Assembly (NCBI GenBank): GCA_031553885.1
Contig: JAVBKV010000018.1
Coordinates: 1 to 64,000 of the forward strand
Reading direction: 5' to 3'
Source: JAVBKV01 sp031553885
GTDB lineage: Bacteria > Bacteroidota > Bacteroidia > Bacteroidales > Azobacteroidaceae
Length of the DNA stretch: 64,000 bases
Position numbers and translations under genes: made by a program. A model generated the notes under the pieces. That model saw nothing but the letters and a program-made list of their open reading frames with translations, did not search any database and was not told the DNA's origin. Shown here piece by piece: positions 28,401 to 37,607 of this stretch. How positions within the stretch are numbered: position 1 is the stretch's first letter; each line of letters begins with the position of its first letter.

Positions 28401-31400
28401 CGTTTCAACTAATTTTGTATTTTCGTCTGCATCCTTTTGTCCATTGCCGATCACATCTGCATAAAAATCAAACGGAGCCTGAATACCAGCCGGGATGGAT
28501 GTCATTGTCTTAATATTGAAGCTTCCCGTCCAATTACCATTTGTCACACGACCGGTAGTACTTGCATTAGGGAGAAATTTCAATTGGAACCATTCTACCG
28601 TAATTTTCGGATAACTCTGAGCCAAGGATTCAAAGATATCACAGATTTCTCCTCCACATTCGAATTTTCCCTGACGAACGATTTCCATGTACAATTGATC
28701 GACTCCGCAAAGAGCTTCTGAGGTAACAGTAAACTCAAAAGAGAAACTTACTTCATTTCCACTGATAATACTAGTTGACAAAGGCATCACGTATTCTTTT
28801 CCTCCATCTTCAGAATCCTTATCTTTTCGTACCTTCGAAAAGTCTGTAGTTTGCTTTATGTTTTCAAAGGAAGTTTCATCTAAATACATACCGTAGGGTA
28901 TCCGGAAATAAATGGAATCAACTGATAAATCGGGAGTTCCTTCTACTATTTTATAATAATCCACGGTCCATTTCACCCGTTGCGGATCACCTGATGTGGA
29001 GCTACTGATAACGGTTTTATCCAGATGGCTCTCCAATTCGTATTTAATAGGATCTTGCTGCCCGAAGTCCAGGTGAAATTTTTTGGATACAACACTATCT
29101 GTTTCTATTTTTACCTTGTGGCAGGCATCGAAAGCATTCACTGTGAACAGCAGGTCAGAACCGGCATAAAAACCACATTCCGGCTTTACGGTAAAGCGTA
29201 CTAAAACCTCATTTTCATGCAGTTTGACAGAACCGGGAACATAACAGGTATAATCCAGTCCGGACTTATCAATCTGTAAATTTTCCCATGAAGAAGTTCC
29301 TAAAGGTTGATATTCAGCACCAATAATGCTCAGATCCGTATATTTCCAATCCGACAAGGTTACGGCAATATCATTCAAACCGCCCTTCCCGGTATCTTTA
29401 ATTTTCAGCGTATATGAAGTTTCCGTGCAAGTGGACTGTAACCCTTCCGGCTCATCCACAATGCTGATTTCGGCTACCGGAGCAGCTGTATTTCTGTGTA
29501 GTTCAAGAGTATTAGACGTGGTATATCCACAAGCTCCTGTATTTACATTCAAACGGATTAATACTTTTCCTTCACTATCATAACTTGTCTCCACAGGAGT
29601 AAACTTGGATTGTTCTACACTTTGTACGTTCATAACCGTAACACCGGGGTAAAATTCTTCCATTTTAGCCGGTTCGAACTTACTGCTGACCGGATTGAAA
29701 ACTTCCCACTGGTACCATGGAATAGGAATGGTTACATTTTCAATTTCAGTGTCAAGGATAAAAGCATTACCATCACACAAAAAGTATTCATCCGGTGTAA
29801 TACTCACGGATGGTTTTTGTTGAACAGTCACCAACACAGATAATCTCGGGCTTTCACATCCTTTATCACTTAGTTGTGAGAGCCAGTAGGTTGTATTATT
29901 AACTAATTTTGTTTCGAGAGCTAATGGAGTCTGGCTATCCGCGGCATCGTAGCAGTTGAGTGTGTTTCCTGTCGGAATTGTAATCGTCACTTTTCCGAAT
30001 AAGTCACTGACCTTATCTGCAGTATAACATAAGGCTGAATTGGAAACAACAGGAATAGCCGGTATCGGATTGATAGTAAGCTCCATAATCGTATCTTTCA
30101 CACAATTGGATGTTGTGTTGAAACGCACATAAACAGGACTTTGAGTAGCAATATAAGCCTTGGGTTGAGTTATTGGGTTTTTATAAGCGGCATCACTATA
30201 AAAGAGTGTATCCCTGACATTTGTTGCCGATGTTATCAAGCTTTTAAGATTCATTTCCGTGTTCAGACAGACTTCGGGAATTGTAAATATAATAACCGGT
30301 ATGTCTTCGTTGTTTATTTCTACAGCACCAACCTCTTCATTACAACCTACCGGGCGGCTTACTCCTCGTTGGTCTGTGCCAAGCGCATCAAAAGCAGTCC
30401 ATGCATCGACAACCGTTTTAGGGATGTAGTTATGTGCCGGGCCTCCTTTTTTGGGCATGATAGTGAAAGTCCTCCCTCCATTGTCGGCAAGCGTACCTGT
30501 CTCGAAAACAGTCAATAGTTGACCATCTCCCAGCACTTTGTTGGTTCCTCCCAGATCCAGGTTACGGATAATATTGTAGGTTGCAGTAGCAGGTGCAAAA
30601 TTCATTTCGGCTGTCGCAGTGGTACCTGTTCCATTACCATAAATAATATTTCCGCTTAATGTTTTTCCGGTTGAATTGTTAAAATAAAATGCGGATGCTA
30701 TATTGTCTTTTGAGGTATTACCGGTAAATGTAGACAAGGCTACCTGCACTATATCGTCGGCTGTATTGGAATAAACAGCTCCGCCACCGCCATTGCCTGA
30801 CGCCGTATTTTCACTGAAAGTGGAGTTGGAAATCTTTCTGGTAAATTTCCCTGAAGCATAGATACCAGCGCCTGTAGTAGCCGTATTCCGGTCGAAAGCA
30901 GAGTTTTTTACGGTAAGCGTGGAAGCCGAATAAATACCGGCACCTGCAGTAGCCGTATTTTGATCAAAAGTACAATTTATACTTGTAAATTCAGAAGCGG
31001 CATAAATACCTCCCCCGTTTGTTTTAGCCTTATTTGCAGTAAAAGTTCCATTGGCAATAATAGAAGTAGTTTTCGCATAGATACCGGCACCACTACCGGC
31101 ACCGGCTCTTCCGGACTCGTTATTACTGACAATAAGTGTATCTGCCTGATCCGCGGTAAATGTAGTGCCACAATAAATACCACCACCGTCGCTACCCGAT
31201 ATATTTCCATCAATAATGGTTTTCTTATCCGGTTTTATTTCTATTGCTCCGCCTGTATATATTCCACCACCTTGTTTAGCTGTGAAAGTAGTTCCGTTTG
31301 TTGTTCCGGATTTATTTCCTCTTATAATTGCATTTCCAAGTGTTAATTTATAGGCTGCACCGGCTAATTTTATACCGCCTCCCTCAACGGCACAGCTATT

Positions 31401-34400
31401 ACCTTCGATGAGTAAGTATTTTACAGGACTAAAATCTACATTGGATTGTTGAATCCAAATACCCGCACCGCCAATAGTACCACTTGTACCTGTTGTTTTA
31501 CAGTTAGTAACTATTAAAGTATCACATTGTTGAACATCAAATTCATCAAATTCCGGAAACCCTTTAGGGCCTGCCCAATGTGTTATTCCTCCGCCGTTAG
31601 TACCAGCAGTTGAGTTATTTATCCTGACAGTTCCTTCCAGTTTAAGCACATTTCCAATACCCAATGCTCCTCCATAACGGGTACAATAACAATTGTCAAA
31701 GGAGCTGTTTTTTAATATCACCAACGAAGAGGTTGAACCATAAGACTCAATGGCACCTCCATCTCCAACGGAGCCTTGCGCCCTGCAATTATAAAAATCA
31801 CCATTGTTTACTCGTAAAATCAAGCGTCCTATTGTTTTGTTATTGGTAAAAATTCCTCCTCCTTGTCCTGATTTGGCAATGCTGTTATGTACCTTTAATT
31901 TTTTTACAGAATATAAATCCAGATTGATCATGGTGTATATTCCACCGCCACCCCAACTTCCGTCAGTATCGGTAACATGAGCTGTACTGTTGGTAATCGT
32001 CAAATCTTCCAGCTGTGAGGCAATAAACTCATTTTGAACACCTTTCAGAATACTACCTCCATTACCGCCGGATTCATTCATATCAAAAGACAAACTGCCT
32101 TGTAATTCTAAATTTCCCTCGGCGCAAATAGCCCCACCAGAGCTTTTCATTAACTCGGCAGCAGAAGGTGAACCGGTTCCTGACACTGCTACAATGGCTG
32201 TCCCGTTATAGCCCGATTTGTTTCCTGTAAATGACGCATCACGCACAGTCAATGCGGCACCGTTGGGCGCGACATAAATCCCCCCTCCTCTTTCCGAAGA
32301 TACATTATTTTTAATAATCGAATTGGAAAGCAATAATTTTCCGGTATAGAGATAAATTCCACCACCATAGGTCTGCGAAGTGGAAGCGCCTAAGGCTTTA
32401 CCGTTCTGAATGACAATACCGTCTATCTGGGATGGTTCGTCCGCACCGGTAAACAAAGAAACCACGTGGTAACTTTTTAAATTTCCATCCAGATAGGTAG
32501 GATGATTTTTGAAATCGCGGGTTGCTTCGCTAAAATCAGAAGTATAACCACCTAATACATATACTCCTTTTTTTAACATAAATGTATTATTCGGATCCGT
32601 GTTAGTCGAATAATAAGTACCGGATGTTATCTTAATGATGTCTCCGGTCATCAGACACGGATTATTTAAAACAGAAGTCAAGCTGGTTGCCGGTTGTGCA
32701 CTATTACCCATTCCATCGCCCGGAGTGGAAGTATTCCAATCGACATACCAAACAATGGGAGTGGTATCGATTCTATTTTGACAAGCACTACCTTGTGTTA
32801 TTTGCACCGAACCAATGTCCATCATATTGGCAGTCAGACGGTTTATGTCCCGTTGATCGGTAGAACTGTTTCCGCCGAAAGACATGGATTCTGCCATTGG
32901 AATCTGTGCGTTTGCCAATCCACCTTCTTTGATCAGAATGGTTTGGGTATGCCCCCCATTGTTCGCCAATAAAGCCAGATCCGGATTACCGGAATCAACG
33001 GAATCAAATATAGTTGCACCTTTGCCAGCTTCAACAGGAGGGATATTGGTTGCTCCGTCAAGTGTTTGTTCCCGAACGATATTATAATCTGCCGTTAACG
33101 TACCGGCTGCGCGGTATATTTCAGAATCGGCACCGGTTCCGTTACCATATATAATATTCCCATTCAGATTCAGCGTTCCGGCACTCCAGTAAATGGCATT
33201 TGAACTGTTACTGGTTGTGTTGTTTCCATTAAAAGTGCAATAATAAACAGAGGCTCCACCTGCGCTAAAAGCAATAGCACCACCATTATTTGTTGCTCTG
33301 TTTCCGGAAAAAGTACAGTTTGCTATTTCTTGTGATGTGTTGGATGACATAGAGAGGATTGCTCCTCCAAGATTTCCCGAATTATTATTGGTAAATGTGC
33401 TTTTCAGGATGGTCATTACTTTCGATCCTCCCATATAAAAAGCTCCTCCCGAACCAGTGATGGATTTATTCCCTGATACAGTCGCTTTGCTAAGCGTAAA
33501 CAGCCCTCCATTCATATAAACAGCACCACCGTTTTGTTCTGCATTGTTGTCAGAGATGATTGTACCCGACCAATCGTTTATGAAGGTAAAGTATAAATCT
33601 TTGGTCGCATATATGGCGCCTCCTGAACCTCCGGCTTTGTTACCCGAAATGACGGCCCGGGTTTCCGTACCCTCTTCCTGTTTGGTAAATAACATTTCAA
33701 AAGTACTGTATATTCCTCCTCCATTACCTGTTATCGATTGATTTCCGGTAAGAGTAAGTATCTTAACCTCAGCCACATCAAGCCCTACAAAACCTGTACT
33801 TTTGCATATTCCTCCGCCGTTTCCCGAGGCTCTATTGTCTGTAATGGTCAAGGCATCATTGAAAGAGAGAGGCCCCGTAGCAAAAATTCCTCCACCATCG
33901 TAAGGAGTAGAAGTGTAAGCGTCATTTTCAAAATCCCATCCGGCTTTGTTATCCGACAGAGTCAGGTTAAAACCGTTAACATAGTTATTTTGATGAACTG
34001 TACCGGTATAAATACCTCCACCTTGTTGACCTGCTATATTACCTGAAATCTCAGAATTATAAATAGTCAATCCTTGTGTAATAAGATAAATACCTCCGCC
34101 TTGCAGTGCAGCCTTATTGCCGTTTATTTTTACATTGTTTGCCAGTATGGTATTGTTTGTATAAATACCGCCGCCGATTCCTGTTTTGGCAGTATTGTTG
34201 GAGATCGTGGCATCTTTCAAAGTCAACGTTCCTGTAGTATAAATACCGCCGCCAGAAACTCTGGCCGTGTTATTGCTTATACTTGTAGTAGCATTTGCCA
34301 GGTCCAAAGCAACAGCTGAAGCGAAATAGATACCTCCCCCCAAACCATTGGCAGAACCTGTGGTATATAACCCTTTCGCCTCATTGCCATCAACAGTAAG

Positions 34401-35912
34401 AGATGTCAGAGCGGGTGTAGTAATCGATGTGTTTCCTGTAGAACTTTTATAAATTCCTCCTCCGGAATTCCCGGCGGTGTTATTGTTTACAGTTACACTA
34501 CCGGCTAAAATAAGGCTACCGTTAGCATAAACACCACCACCGAGATTGTTTCCCGAAACAAAATCAGTACCATCATATCCGGCTTTATTGCCCGATACAG
34601 TGGTATTTTTCAATCCTAACAAAACATTGGCATAAATCCCTCCTCCACTTGTTTTAGCTTCATTATGATTGATTTCCACCGAAGATAAATTGGCAGCAGT
34701 AGTAAAATCAAGATTTGTCGCTGTATATATTCCACCTCCGGTAGTACCTCTTGCCACATTGTTATTCACTTTTAAAGAAGTAAGCCCACTTACATCAAAA
34801 GGTGCCGTAACCGTAGCTTTATAAATACCTCCTCCCGAGCCATTGGCGCCGTTGTTACTGATATCTACTGCACCTTGCAAAGTTAAACCGGAGTTGGCAT
34901 AAATACCCCCGCCATTTTGCACTGCGGTATTACCGGAGATAGTTGATTTTGTAAGAATTAAAGCGCCTCCGGCATAAATACCTCCACCAGTTGTAACCGC
35001 TGAGTTATTTTTAATTTCTACGGTAGTTAAATGAGTAGCAGTAGAAAAATCGAGGTCGGTGGCCGTATATATTCCTCCTCCGGAAAGTGTATTTACCGAG
35101 TTGTTGTTGACTTTTAAAACAGTAAGCCCGCTTACATCAAAAGGTGCCGTAACCGTAGCTTTATAAATACCTCCTCCCGAACTATTTGTGCCATTATTGC
35201 TGATTTCGATTACACCCTGCAAGGTTAAATTGGAAGTAGCATAAATTCCACCACCGTGATTATTATTTCCATTGTACTGTGTTCCGGTCCAGCCGGCTTT
35301 GTTATCCGATAGGGTTACATTATTTAAAGTCAAAGCTCCCGCACAGTGGATAGCTCCACCGGTTAAGCTTGCAGAACAGTTAGTTATCTCTGTGTTGTTT
35401 AGTATTACCGTTTGCGAGGCGACCGTAAAACCGATAGCTCCCCCGGTGCCACTTACCCGACAACCTGTTATTTTGCAATTAGTAAGAGTAAGAGTACTGC
35501 CGGCTCCCGATGACACGATTCCGCCTCCTGTAGTTGCACCGCCAGCAACAACATTAGGCCCTTGAACTATTAAATTTTCAAAGGTTACCGATGTATTTGC
35601 CGATACAGTAAAATGGCGGACTGTACCTGAATAATTAAGCGTTATATTCCCTGTTACAGACGATGATTTACGGATAGTCAGGTTCTTTGAAATGGTAATA
35701 TTGTTACAGCTTTGGCCTTCTAATAGTTCCAATGTCGAACCTGCCGTAACAGTTGCTGACGACACAGCCCCCGATAATGTAGTAAAATCGCCTCCAGTAC
35801 CAACGGTATAGGTTTGTGCATGAAGGGAAGTGAATCCCATTGCAAGCAGAAAGAAAATCAAAGACCTTCTTAATGTATGTGCTGATAGTTTTGTGTATAC
35901 TCTTCTTTTCAT
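25440..35912 (-). CDS. Giant beta-helix surface protein with T9SS-type C-terminal domain
   Basis: 3490 aa. A signal peptide ends at SLHAQ. Residues about 30-1000 and 1060-1830 are two right-handed parallel beta-helices made of repeats of the polymorphic-outer-membrane-protein kind, with roughly 25 and 18 copies of GGGIY-like turns. Each helix closes with an NGG-x-T-x-TI motif and a DQR-x-x-x-R block (near 984/1022 and 1811/1849), the choice-of-anchor Q pattern. Residues about 1860-2920 are Ig-like and PKD-like modules, then a WTAEGEPGNWNDPDNW-type module near 2930. The last 75 residues (IYDITGHVLFRQ...LGSFVIIKAS) resemble the type A sorting domain of T9SS substrates. Start at 35912 is preferred over 35939 because it gives a compact signal peptide. 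Probably a surface adhesin or glycan-binding protein. Confidence 0.88.
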   Translation of the reverse strand: MKRRVYTKLSAHTLRRSLIFFLLAMGFTSLHAQTYTVGTGGDFTTLSGAVSSATVTAGSTLELLEGQSCNNITISKNLTIRKSSSVTGNITLNYSGTVRHFTVSANTSVTFENLIVQGPNVVAGGATTGGGIVSSGAGSTLTLTNCKITGCRVSGTGGAIGFTVASQTVILNNTEITNCSASLTGGAIHCAGALTLNNVTLSDNKAGWTGTQYNGNNNHGGGIYATSNLTLQGVIEISNNGTNSSGGGIYKATVTAPFDVSGLTVLKVNNNSVNTLSGGGIYTATDLDFSTATHLTTVEIKNNSAVTTGGGIYAGGALILTKSTISGNTAVQNGGGIYANSGLTLQGAVDISNNGANGSGGGIYKATVTAPFDVSGLTSLKVNNNVARGTTGGGIYTATNLDFTTAANLSSVEINHNEAKTSGGGIYANVLLGLKNTTVSGNKAGYDGTDFVSGNNLGGGVYANGSLILAGSVTVNNNTAGNSGGGIYKSSTGNTSITTPALTSLTVDGNEAKGLYTTGSANGLGGGIYFASAVALDLANATTSISNNTARVSGGGIYTTGTLTLKDATISNNTAKTGIGGGIYTNNTILANNVKINGNKAALQGGGIYLITQGLTIYNSEISGNIAGQQGGGIYTGTVHQNNYVNGFNLTLSDNKAGWDFENDAYTSTPYDGGGIFATGPLSFNDALTITDNRASGNGGGICKSTGFVGLDVAEVKILTLTGNQSITGNGGGIYSTFEMLFTKQEEGTETRAVISGNKAGGSGGAIYATKDLYFTFINDWSGTIISDNNAEQNGGAVYMNGGLFTLSKATVSGNKSITGSGGAFYMGGSKVMTILKSTFTNNNSGNLGGAILSMSSNTSQEIANCTFSGNRATNNGGAIAFSAGGASVYYCTFNGNNTTSNSSNAIYWSAGTLNLNGNIIYGNGTGADSEIYRAAGTLTADYNIVREQTLDGATNIPPVEAGKGATIFDSVDSGNPDLALLANNGGHTQTILIKEGGLANAQIPMAESMSFGGNSSTDQRDINRLTANMMDIGSVQITQGSACQNRIDTTPIVWYVDWNTSTPGDGMGNSAQPATSLTSVLNNPCLMTGDIIKITSGTYYSTNTDPNNTFMLKKGVYVLGGYTSDFSEATRDFKNHPTYLDGNLKSYHVVSLFTGADEPSQIDGIVIQNGKALGASTSQTYGGGIYLYTGKLLLSNSIIKNNVSSERGGGIYVAPNGAALTVRDASFTGNKSGYNGTAIVAVSGTGSPSAAELMKSSGGAICAEGNLELQGSLSFDMNESGGNGGSILKGVQNEFIASQLEDLTITNSTAHVTDTDGSWGGGGIYTMINLDLYSVKKLKVHNSIAKSGQGGGIFTNNKTIGRLILRVNNGDFYNCRAQGSVGDGGAIESYGSTSSLVILKNSSFDNCYCTRYGGALGIGNVLKLEGTVRINNSTAGTNGGGITHWAGPKGFPEFDEFDVQQCDTLIVTNCKTTGTSGTIGGAGIWIQQSNVDFSPVKYLLIEGNSCAVEGGGIKLAGAAYKLTLGNAIIRGNKSGTTNGTTFTAKQGGGIYTGGAIEIKPDKKTIIDGNISGSDGGGIYCGTTFTADQADTLIVSNNESGRAGAGSGAGIYAKTTSIIANGTFTANKAKTNGGGIYAASEFTSINCTFDQNTATAGAGIYSASTLTVKNSAFDRNTATTGAGIYASGKFTRKISNSTFSENTASGNGGGGAVYSNTADDIVQVALSTFTGNTSKDNIASAFYFNNSTGKTLSGNIIYGNGTGTTATAEMNFAPATATYNIIRNLDLGGTNKVLGDGQLLTVFETGTLADNGGRTFTIMPKKGGPAHNYIPKTVVDAWTAFDALGTDQRGVSRPVGCNEEVGAVEINNEDIPVIIFTIPEVCLNTEMNLKSLITSATNVRDTLFYSDAAYKNPITQPKAYIATQSPVYVRFNTTSNCVKDTIMELTINPIPAIPVVSNSALCYTADKVSDLFGKVTITIPTGNTLNCYDAADSQTPLALETKLVNNTTYWLSQLSDKGCESPRLSVLVTVQQKPSVSITPDEYFLCDGNAFILDTEIENVTIPIPWYQWEVFNPVSSKFEPAKMEEFYPGVTVMNVQSVEQSKFTPVETSYDSEGKVLIRLNVNTGACGYTTSNTLELHRNTAAPVAEISIVDEPEGLQSTCTETSYTLKIKDTGKGGLNDIAVTLSDWKYTDLSIIGAEYQPLGTSSWENLQIDKSGLDYTCYVPGSVKLHENEVLVRFTVKPECGFYAGSDLLFTVNAFDACHKVKIETDSVVSKKFHLDFGQQDPIKYELESHLDKTVISSSTSGDPQRVKWTVDYYKIVEGTPDLSVDSIYFRIPYGMYLDETSFENIKQTTDFSKVRKDKDSEDGGKEYVMPLSTSIISGNEVSFSFEFTVTSEALCGVDQLYMEIVRQGKFECGGEICDIFESLAQSYPKITVEWFQLKFLPNASTTGRVTNGNWTGSFNIKTMTSIPAGIQAPFDFYADVIGNGQKDADENTKLVETIKFTIPSTIPANQLLPVNITTPIPVPMDANSRPLEILGYIPVEALVCEALTIPIVPLSGREEVCQGDTVVYRTAKGMEQTTFKVTPDAVSGATPLRISAERDDTDWTSDEDKSVAKLVIRSGRDFDIEAQYRVGEDELLINMTAMKVKATAKSIVKLIDAADTTICNGSPVELRHFVSDSNNANPDTWLFYEKNTDGTYTLIDKVPSGELFIVTPGKTTTYGISSSCENGCESNKVDFTVIVNEMPVDGYIIGKDNVCAGTTETYSVSNEDNGLTYVWSVTGASNFIVGSFAYTGPRATVMWRESGELKVVYSTSQGCSAEKSLEVTIKEKPVISSVSVSEDVCSPSSTITFMVENEDWNDTWSCFVDGELIPFNSLVIQSNEVSFTLTETVSGTHTHDLTVKNGGGCESDPVEFYTISYPAKSEWTAEGEPGNWNDPDNWDNGVPGECTDVVIPGGKDHYPILTEEPKATCKTIEFGFGGEVARTDLLTYDEAKVHLNVNAFQWYSLSAPLRDMYSGDYMFERANPITEMKLYNTTSPQTGAPFIDWTQSFNNTNIRLNAGEGYSTRVGKVYYETVTDAGAVASTRKTITNAPPWVFPQTKMVFNFYDDVTKKLLTKTEEILVGGRDNGSRFIYEGTMNDDRLVEVPSKRTFGGQNIVVGNPLMSHIDFEKFYDENKDIIAPTFKLLANGVDFPTYSGTLDENNGKIIGYTSTGGLEAKSIAPMQAFIVTTKEGYNGTPATLKITKEMSVTAPQLNLRSGINSPGVLCITASYDTYNSQAVVVVSEKAKNGFDLTEDTRRMLIQGATSAPSIFTITDDMYLDINRMNKLPESLPIGISTTTKGITEIYMEGFDTFDASGAFSFLDTKMGTIPISNNEFRYSFNNTEGNQIGRFYLLYSPQTPTSIEEESSEAVQIFILNKDIHVISTNGNSIEDVVIYDITGHVLFRQSHTRNNHVIIPTARLGSFVIIKASTLKTSKTSKLDLR
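34781..35180. repeat. 342-bp tandem duplication inside the giant gene
   Basis: The 58-bp stretches 34781-34838 and 35123-35180 differ at one position and lie 342 bp (114 codons) apart. They encode the repeated segment KATVTAPFDVSGL in successive copies. The surrounding 114-residue units are also recognisably duplicated. This is a recent tandem duplication that can change repeat number by recombination. Confidence 0.8.
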
Positions 35913-36689
35913 GATTGAACAGAAATTAACATGTCTCATGTTATATATAAAAAATGATTATATCGAATTTATTTAAATTTTGTTGCCACCAAGGGCCATA
36001 CCGCTCCTTTCATAAGTAGTTACAGCATAAGTACCGACTACAAGATTATGGAATATGTACCGAGATATATTATTCATTGATTAATTTTAAACTATTTCAT
36101 ATTGTGTACAAATAACGCTTTGTCAATTAAAAATACCATTCCTTCCGCCACAAGAATGCGGCTTGAATTAACGGAAAAACAAAAAGGGAGCAAAGAGAGC
36201 GTAGAAGAGCTGACTAAAAAAAAGACAACTGTTTTTTTTATTACCTTTCATAGATATTTCATTGACATAATACCTTTCAGTATTATGAAATTATTATATT
36301 ATTATGTTTATGTAAAACCACTTAGTCCGTGGTCAATAAGTTCCGACAAAAGTACAACTATTTATTTATACTCACAAATCATAGTATTTTATCTCGTAAG
36401 CATTTATCAATTTAATTACAATTTTAATATACAAAAATAAGACCATACTTGAGTGATTGTTTTTTGATTTTTGAAAATATATATTATTTGTATTTTTCAA
36501 AATGAATTTTCGATCACAATTTTTTTATTTACAATCATTGAATTATAGGCAGTTTTCAGAAGATTTTTGATCAAAAATCCAACTGGATATTTTCACTTTT
36601 AATTATTAAAAACAAAATCTTTTTTAACTCCTTATTTCTTTTTTTATTACTTTTACTTTTTATTCCCAGATCATTTTCATCATTATAGT
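35913..36689. other. 777-bp AT-rich intergenic region with palindromes
   Basis: Divergent space between the giant gene and the metal permease. I see no convincing gene: the only plus ORF (36102-36440) has low-complexity composition and no family match. Structured sites are CATAATAC-N6-GTATTATG (36266-36287), a loose AT-rich inverted repeat closed by TGATTGT/ACAATCA (36454-36537), and the perfect 18-bp palindrome GATTTTTGATCAAAAATC (36562-36579), 111 bp upstream of the permease ATG. These may be operators for either neighbour. No full -33/-7 promoter could be fixed. Confidence 0.55.
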
Positions 36690-37508
36690 ATGGATGTTTT
36701 ACATTATACCTTTTTCCAGCATGCTCTTTGGGGCAGCCTGTTCACCTGCATCGCCTGCGGAATTGTGGGAAGTTATATCGTTGCCCGCCGGCTTGTATTC
36801 ATCAGCGGAGGGATCACCCACGCTTCCTTCGGCGGACTGGGATTGGGGTTTTACCTGGGGATCAACCCGATCCTGTCTGCAACGGTTTTTTCCGTTGCTT
36901 CGGCTTTTGGAGTCGAATGGCTTTCCAAAAAACAAGGCATCCGCGAAGACTCGGCCATAGCTGCTTTCTGGTCGCTGGGAATGGCTTGGGGAGTAATCTG
37001 CATTTTCCTGACTCCGGGCTATGCCCCCAATATTTCGGCTTATCTTTTCGGAAATATACTTACTATAACGGCTGTCGACCTGTGGATGGCCGGAATCCTG
37101 GCCTTCCTGATGATCCTGGCTTTTTCCCTGTTCTTCAAACCCATCCTTTACACGGCTTTCGACCGGGAATTTGCTCAGACCAAAGGATTGAAAGTCTCAT
37201 TGATCGAACACCTGATGATGCTGGCTATCGCTGTCACTATCGTATCATCCATCCGTCTGATCGGCATTATGCTATTGTTATCACTGCTTACGATTCCTCA
37301 AATGACGGCTAATCTGTTTACTTCCCGATTTAAAAACATCATTATTTTTTCTGTCCTGTGGGGAATAGCGGGATGCTTTGCCGGGCTCTTCCTGTCGTAC
37401 TATCTCAATGTGCCTTCAGGGGCAGCGATCATATTTGTACAGGTAATTCTTTTTCTGATTTGCAAATCCGGTATATTTCTTCGGCAAAAGACAATAAAAC
37501 GCCTGTAA
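36690..37508 (+). CDS. Zinc/manganese-type ABC transporter permease (ZnuB-like)
   Basis: 272 aa with eight or so membrane helices. The family motif is visible as GSYIVARRLVFISGGITHASFGGLGLGFYLG in pieces (residues 26-56), along with REDSAIAAFWSLGMA and the C-terminal FLSYYLNVPSGAAIIF. It is the membrane subunit of a metal ABC importer of the ZnuB/TroC class. No ATPase or solute-binding protein gene adjoins it, so its partners are encoded elsewhere. An 18-bp perfect palindrome 111 bp upstream could be a metal-responsive operator. Confidence 0.9.
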   Translation: MDVLHYTFFQHALWGSLFTCIACGIVGSYIVARRLVFISGGITHASFGGLGLGFYLGINPILSATVFSVASAFGVEWLSKKQGIREDSAIAAFWSLGMAWGVICIFLTPGYAPNISAYLFGNILTITAVDLWMAGILAFLMILAFSLFFKPILYTAFDREFAQTKGLKVSLIEHLMMLAIAVTIVSSIRLIGIMLLLSLLTIPQMTANLFTSRFKNIIIFSVLWGIAGCFAGLFLSYYLNVPSGAAIIFVQVILFLICKSGIFLRQKTIKRL

Positions 37509-37607
37509 TTTTGTTTAAATAATGCTAAACACAAAGAAATAAATTCGCCAAGAAGCTATTTTTTCGGCCTCTTGCGTTTTTTATGCTTTCGAGTGGCCGG
37601 AAAATAT

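Noticed and set aside
30600..35600. Possible CRISPR-like or other short tandem repeat array
   Set aside because: The repeats are degenerate, in frame with the protein and encode GGGIY turns of a beta-helix; spacing varies and there are no unique spacers or cas genes.
36102..36440. Plus-strand ORF of 112 codons in the AT-rich gap
   Set aside because: Composition is low-complexity, no signal or domain, and its start and end do not fit any neighbour or promoter.
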